From: Planctomycetota bacterium
Lineage (GTDB): Bacteria > Planctomycetota > UBA1135 > GCA-002686595
Length of the DNA: 9,106 nucleotides
Reading direction: 5' to 3'
NCBI GenBank assembly: GCA_013140785.1
Contig: JABFRZ010000141.1
Coordinates: forward strand, 1-9,106
Of the stretch, positions 7,585 to 9,106 are shown piece by piece. Every line of letters begins with the position of its first letter. Positions within the stretch are counted from its first letter, which is position 1. The notes below the pieces were generated by a model. The model was given only the letters and a program-made list of their open reading frames with translations, made no database searches and was not told where the DNA came from. The translations under genes and the position numbers were made by a program.

Positions 7585-7745
7585 GAGGGAATGGACCCCG
7601 CCGAGGAGTGAACCGGTCAGAGAATCCCGCCGAACCCGCGTCCGAGGCCAGCGCTCCCCGCACGGACATGCGGGTGCCGGGGCACGCAGCGGTCCCTAGG
7701 CTCGCGTGGGTCTCCTGGTCCGGTCCCACCAACCGAGGTCCTCCG
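7585..7745. other. Divergent promoter region between the sigma-fusion and DUF1326 genes
   Basis: 161 bases separate the two divergent starts. No convincing -35/-10 elements or operator repeats are seen. The only symmetry noticed is the short GTGCC-GG-GGCAC near 7676. The DUF1326 frame stays open back to an ATG at 7608, but that stretch has no signal-peptide character and lies before a good ribosome binding site. Part of it is therefore probably untranslated leader. Confidence 0.5.
7735..7739 (+). promoter_or_regulatory. Shine-Dalgarno site fixing the DUF1326 start
   Basis: GAGGT lies six bases before ATG 7746. This site and the signal sequence that begins at that ATG favour it over the in-frame ATG at 7608. 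Confidence 0.75.
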
Positions 7746-8579
7746 ATGTCGCACGCCTGGAAACAGCTCGTCTCGCTCTTCCTACTCCTGCTCCTGTTCC
7801 TCCTGACCCCCGCCTGCGCTAGCGGCGGAACGGTCAAGGTCGCCGATTCCAAGGTCACCGACGACTGGGAGCTCGTCGGCTGGCGCGTGATCGGGTGCTG
7901 CTGCGCGGCACCGTGTCCCTGCCGGATCAACAAGAAGCCCATGAACTGCCACGGTTGCGACCACACCGACGTCGTGCACGTCGAGCGCGGGACGCTCGGC
8001 GGCACGCAGATGGACGGCGTCACCTGGATCGTGATCGGACGCGGCTTCGGCCAGGACGTGGAGGGGAACTGGGTGCAGGTGTACGTGGACGAGAAGGCCA
8101 GCGAGGCGCAGGTCAAGGCCGTGGGCGACATGCTGGCGGGCACGGTCGAGGGCTGGGGCTCGCGCGCGCCGTACCTGGCGGGCAAGTTCCTCGGCATCCG
8201 CGAGACGCCCATGAGCGTGAGCGTGTCGAGCGACCGGCGCGAGTACGCGGCCTCGATCCCGGGCGTGCTCGAGATCAAGACGCGCGCGATCGTCAACCCG
8301 GGGCGCAGGGACCCGGTCGTGAGCACGGGGATCATGGACAGCTTCGGCGACCGCTTCGTGCACTCGGACGCGCTCGTGCACACCTACAGCGACCCGAGCA
8401 TCGGCCATTCCTGGGACCTGACCGGCAAGCAGTCGAACCAGGCCGACTTCGTGCTGAACCAGAAGCGCGTGGACGAGGGACACCTCGGCTGGGGCTGCTG
8501 GAGCGCGCACGCGAGCTTCGACGACGACGAGCCGTACGGCGAGGAGCAGGTGGGCCACGCGCACGCCGCGACGGAGTAG
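7746..8579 (+). CDS. Exported DUF1326-family protein with a conserved cysteine cluster
   Basis: A 277-residue protein. Residues 1-26 form a signal sequence: basic start, a leucine-rich core at 9-20, then TPACAS. Cleavage could be by signal peptidase I (A-C-A before Ser26). A lipoprotein at Cys24 is possible, but its -3 residue is Thr rather than Leu. Residues 38-185 match my recollection of DUF1326. WELVGW is followed by CCCAAPCPC (Cys51, 53, 57, 59), which fits the family's C-x-C-x3-C-P-C pattern, then CHGCDH (Cys68, Cys71), a DG...V-IGRG strand, GNW-QVYVDE, and SIPGVLEI. The C-terminal part (WDLTGKQSNQADF, Cys251) also resembles the family. The biochemical function of DUF1326 is unknown; the clustered Cys/His suggest metal binding or redox activity (inference). 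It is a single gene, divergent from the sigma-fusion gene and convergent with a LuxR-type regulator. Confidence 0.88.
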   Translation: MSHAWKQLVSLFLLLLLFLLTPACASGGTVKVADSKVTDDWELVGWRVIGCCCAAPCPCRINKKPMNCHGCDHTDVVHVERGTLGGTQMDGVTWIVIGRGFGQDVEGNWVQVYVDEKASEAQVKAVGDMLAGTVEGWGSRAPYLAGKFLGIRETPMSVSVSSDRREYAASIPGVLEIKTRAIVNPGRRDPVVSTGIMDSFGDRFVHSDALVHTYSDPSIGHSWDLTGKQSNQADFVLNQKRVDEGHLGWGCWSAHASFDDDEPYGEEQVGHAHAATE

Positions 8580-8668
8580 AACGCGCCACGAGGGCCAGCG
8601 AAGCTCGCGTCCAGCCTCGCGAGCCGCGCGAGTGTTCGCGCAGGCGCGCAAGCTCCTGATCCCTCGAG

Positions 8669-8705
8669 TCGTGCGCTGAGGCGTGTTCCGCGCTTCAGCG
8701 CACGA
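8669..8705. terminator. Strong hairpin between convergent genes, possible bidirectional terminator
   Basis: TCGTGCGCTGA (8669-8679) and TCAGCGCACGA (8695-8705) are perfect reverse complements. The stem continues inward through one G-T pair and GCG/CGC (8681-8683 with 8691-8693). This gives a 15-base-pair stem with a 7-base loop (8684-8690). It lies 89 bases after the DUF1326 stop and covers the stop and last three codons of the minus-strand regulator gene. Neither strand has a T-run after it, so it is not a classical intrinsic terminator; an RNA-stabilising or protein-binding role is also possible. Confidence 0.55.
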
Positions 8706-9106
8706 TCCCGCGTCGCAGCGCCGCCAGCACCGCCTCGGACTTCGAGTGCACGTGCAGCTTGGCGTAGATCGCGCGAATGTGGAAGCGCACCGTGTCGAGC
8801 GCCATCCCGAGCGCGCGCGCCGCCGTCTTGTAGCTGTGGCCCTCGGTCAACGCCTGGAGCACCTCCAGCTCGCGCTCCGTCAAGCGGTGCGCCGTCTCGC
8901 GCGGCGGCGCGATGCGCTGGAACATGCCCACGACCTTGCGCGCGATCTCGGGCGTGAGCGGCGCGCCGCCGGCCGCGAGCTCGCGCAGCGCCTCGACCAG
9001 GCGCTCGGGCGGCGTGTCCTTGAGCAGGTAGCCCGAGGCCCCCGCACAAACGGCCTCGAACACGCGCTCGTCGTCGGCGTGCACCGTCAGCATCAGCGCC
9101 AGCACG
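8695..9106 (-). CDS. NarL/FixJ-family response regulator with LuxR-type HTH (5' end beyond the right edge)
   Basis: The C-terminal 136 residues of a two-component response regulator are visible; the frame is open at the right edge and the N-terminus with the phospho-aspartate is missing. The visible receiver end includes strand 4 with the conserved Thr (MLTVHAD) and the conserved Lys in GYLLKDTPPERLVEAL, both typical of NarL-type receivers. A short linker leads to a LuxR/GerE DNA-binding domain: LTERELEVLQALTEG, then YKTAARALGMALDTVRFHIRAIYAKL, where the second part is the recognition helix region, and HVHSKSEAV. It is expected to bind DNA as a phosphorylation-controlled dimer. Its kinase partner is not in the window. 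The gene converges on the DUF1326 gene, and its stop codon sits inside the right arm of the 8669-8705 hairpin. Confidence 0.93.
   Translation of the reverse strand, partial: VLALMLTVHADDERVFEAVCAGASGYLLKDTPPERLVEALRELAAGGAPLTPEIARKVVGMFQRIAPPRETAHRLTERELEVLQALTEGHSYKTAARALGMALDTVRFHIRAIYAKLHVHSKSEAVLAALRRGIVR

Noticed and set aside
7608..7745. Longer DUF1326 start at ATG 7608
   Set aside because: It would put about 46 unremarkable residues before the signal sequence and ignore the well-placed GAGGT before ATG 7746.
7767..7823. Firm lipoprotein call for the DUF1326 protein
   Set aside because: The residues before Cys24 are L-T-P-A, with Thr at -3, which is not a standard lipobox. Signal peptidase I cleavage after A-C-A fits at least as well.
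1..9106. tRNA, rRNA, CRISPR array, insertion sequence or attachment site
   Set aside because: No cloverleaf-like segment, regularly spaced repeat, transposase motif or terminal inverted repeat pair was seen. Short CG-rich repeats such as the one near 2236-2251 are compositional.

Overview
The window is a GC-rich (by eye about 70% G+C), densely coded bacterial chromosome segment with strong G/C preference at third codon positions. The best clue to its origin is an 810-residue gene that joins an ECF sigma factor to a membrane segment and a long array of carboxypeptidase-regulatory-like beta-sandwich repeats. From general knowledge this architecture is typical of Planctomycetota, so a planctomycete or close relative is the leading guess (moderate confidence). 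Nothing looks like phage, plasmid, transposon, CRISPR, tRNA or rRNA.

Layout. (1) 1-808, minus: the N-terminal 269 residues of a HAD-family phosphatase that runs on in the same frame into a P-loop (Walker A) kinase-like domain; its C-terminus lies beyond the left edge. (2) 831-1253, minus: a small degenerate receiver-like protein that ends 22 bases upstream of the HAD gene, so the two probably form one transcript. (3) 1254-1532: divergent intergenic region with a GC-rich inverted-repeat cluster. (4) 1533-5144, plus: two abutting genes for the halves of a type I ABC exporter. They look like a heterodimer with one degenerate and one consensus ATP site. (5) 5152-7584, minus: the sigma/TM/beta-sandwich protein, convergent with the ABC pair and only 7 bases from it. 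(6) 7585-7745: divergent promoter region. (7) 7746-8579, plus: an exported DUF1326 protein with a conserved cysteine cluster. (8) 8669-8705: a strong hairpin between convergent genes. (9) 8695-right edge, minus: the C-terminal part of a NarL/FixJ-type response regulator.

How the genes work together. The only firm functional unit is the ABC pair: stop and start codons abut, a good ribosome binding site lies inside the first gene, and the ATPase motifs are complementary. The pseudo-receiver and HAD/kinase genes may be co-transcribed. The other genes look independent. Regulatory and signalling proteins are plentiful here (pseudo-receiver, membrane-linked sigma factor, LuxR-type regulator), but the sequence does not show that they act on each other or on the exporter. 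The most unusual items are the membrane-tethered sigma factor, with a possible internal start that would yield a sigma-free form, and the HAD phosphatase-P-loop fusion. I did not find a clearly new multi-gene defence or metabolic system.
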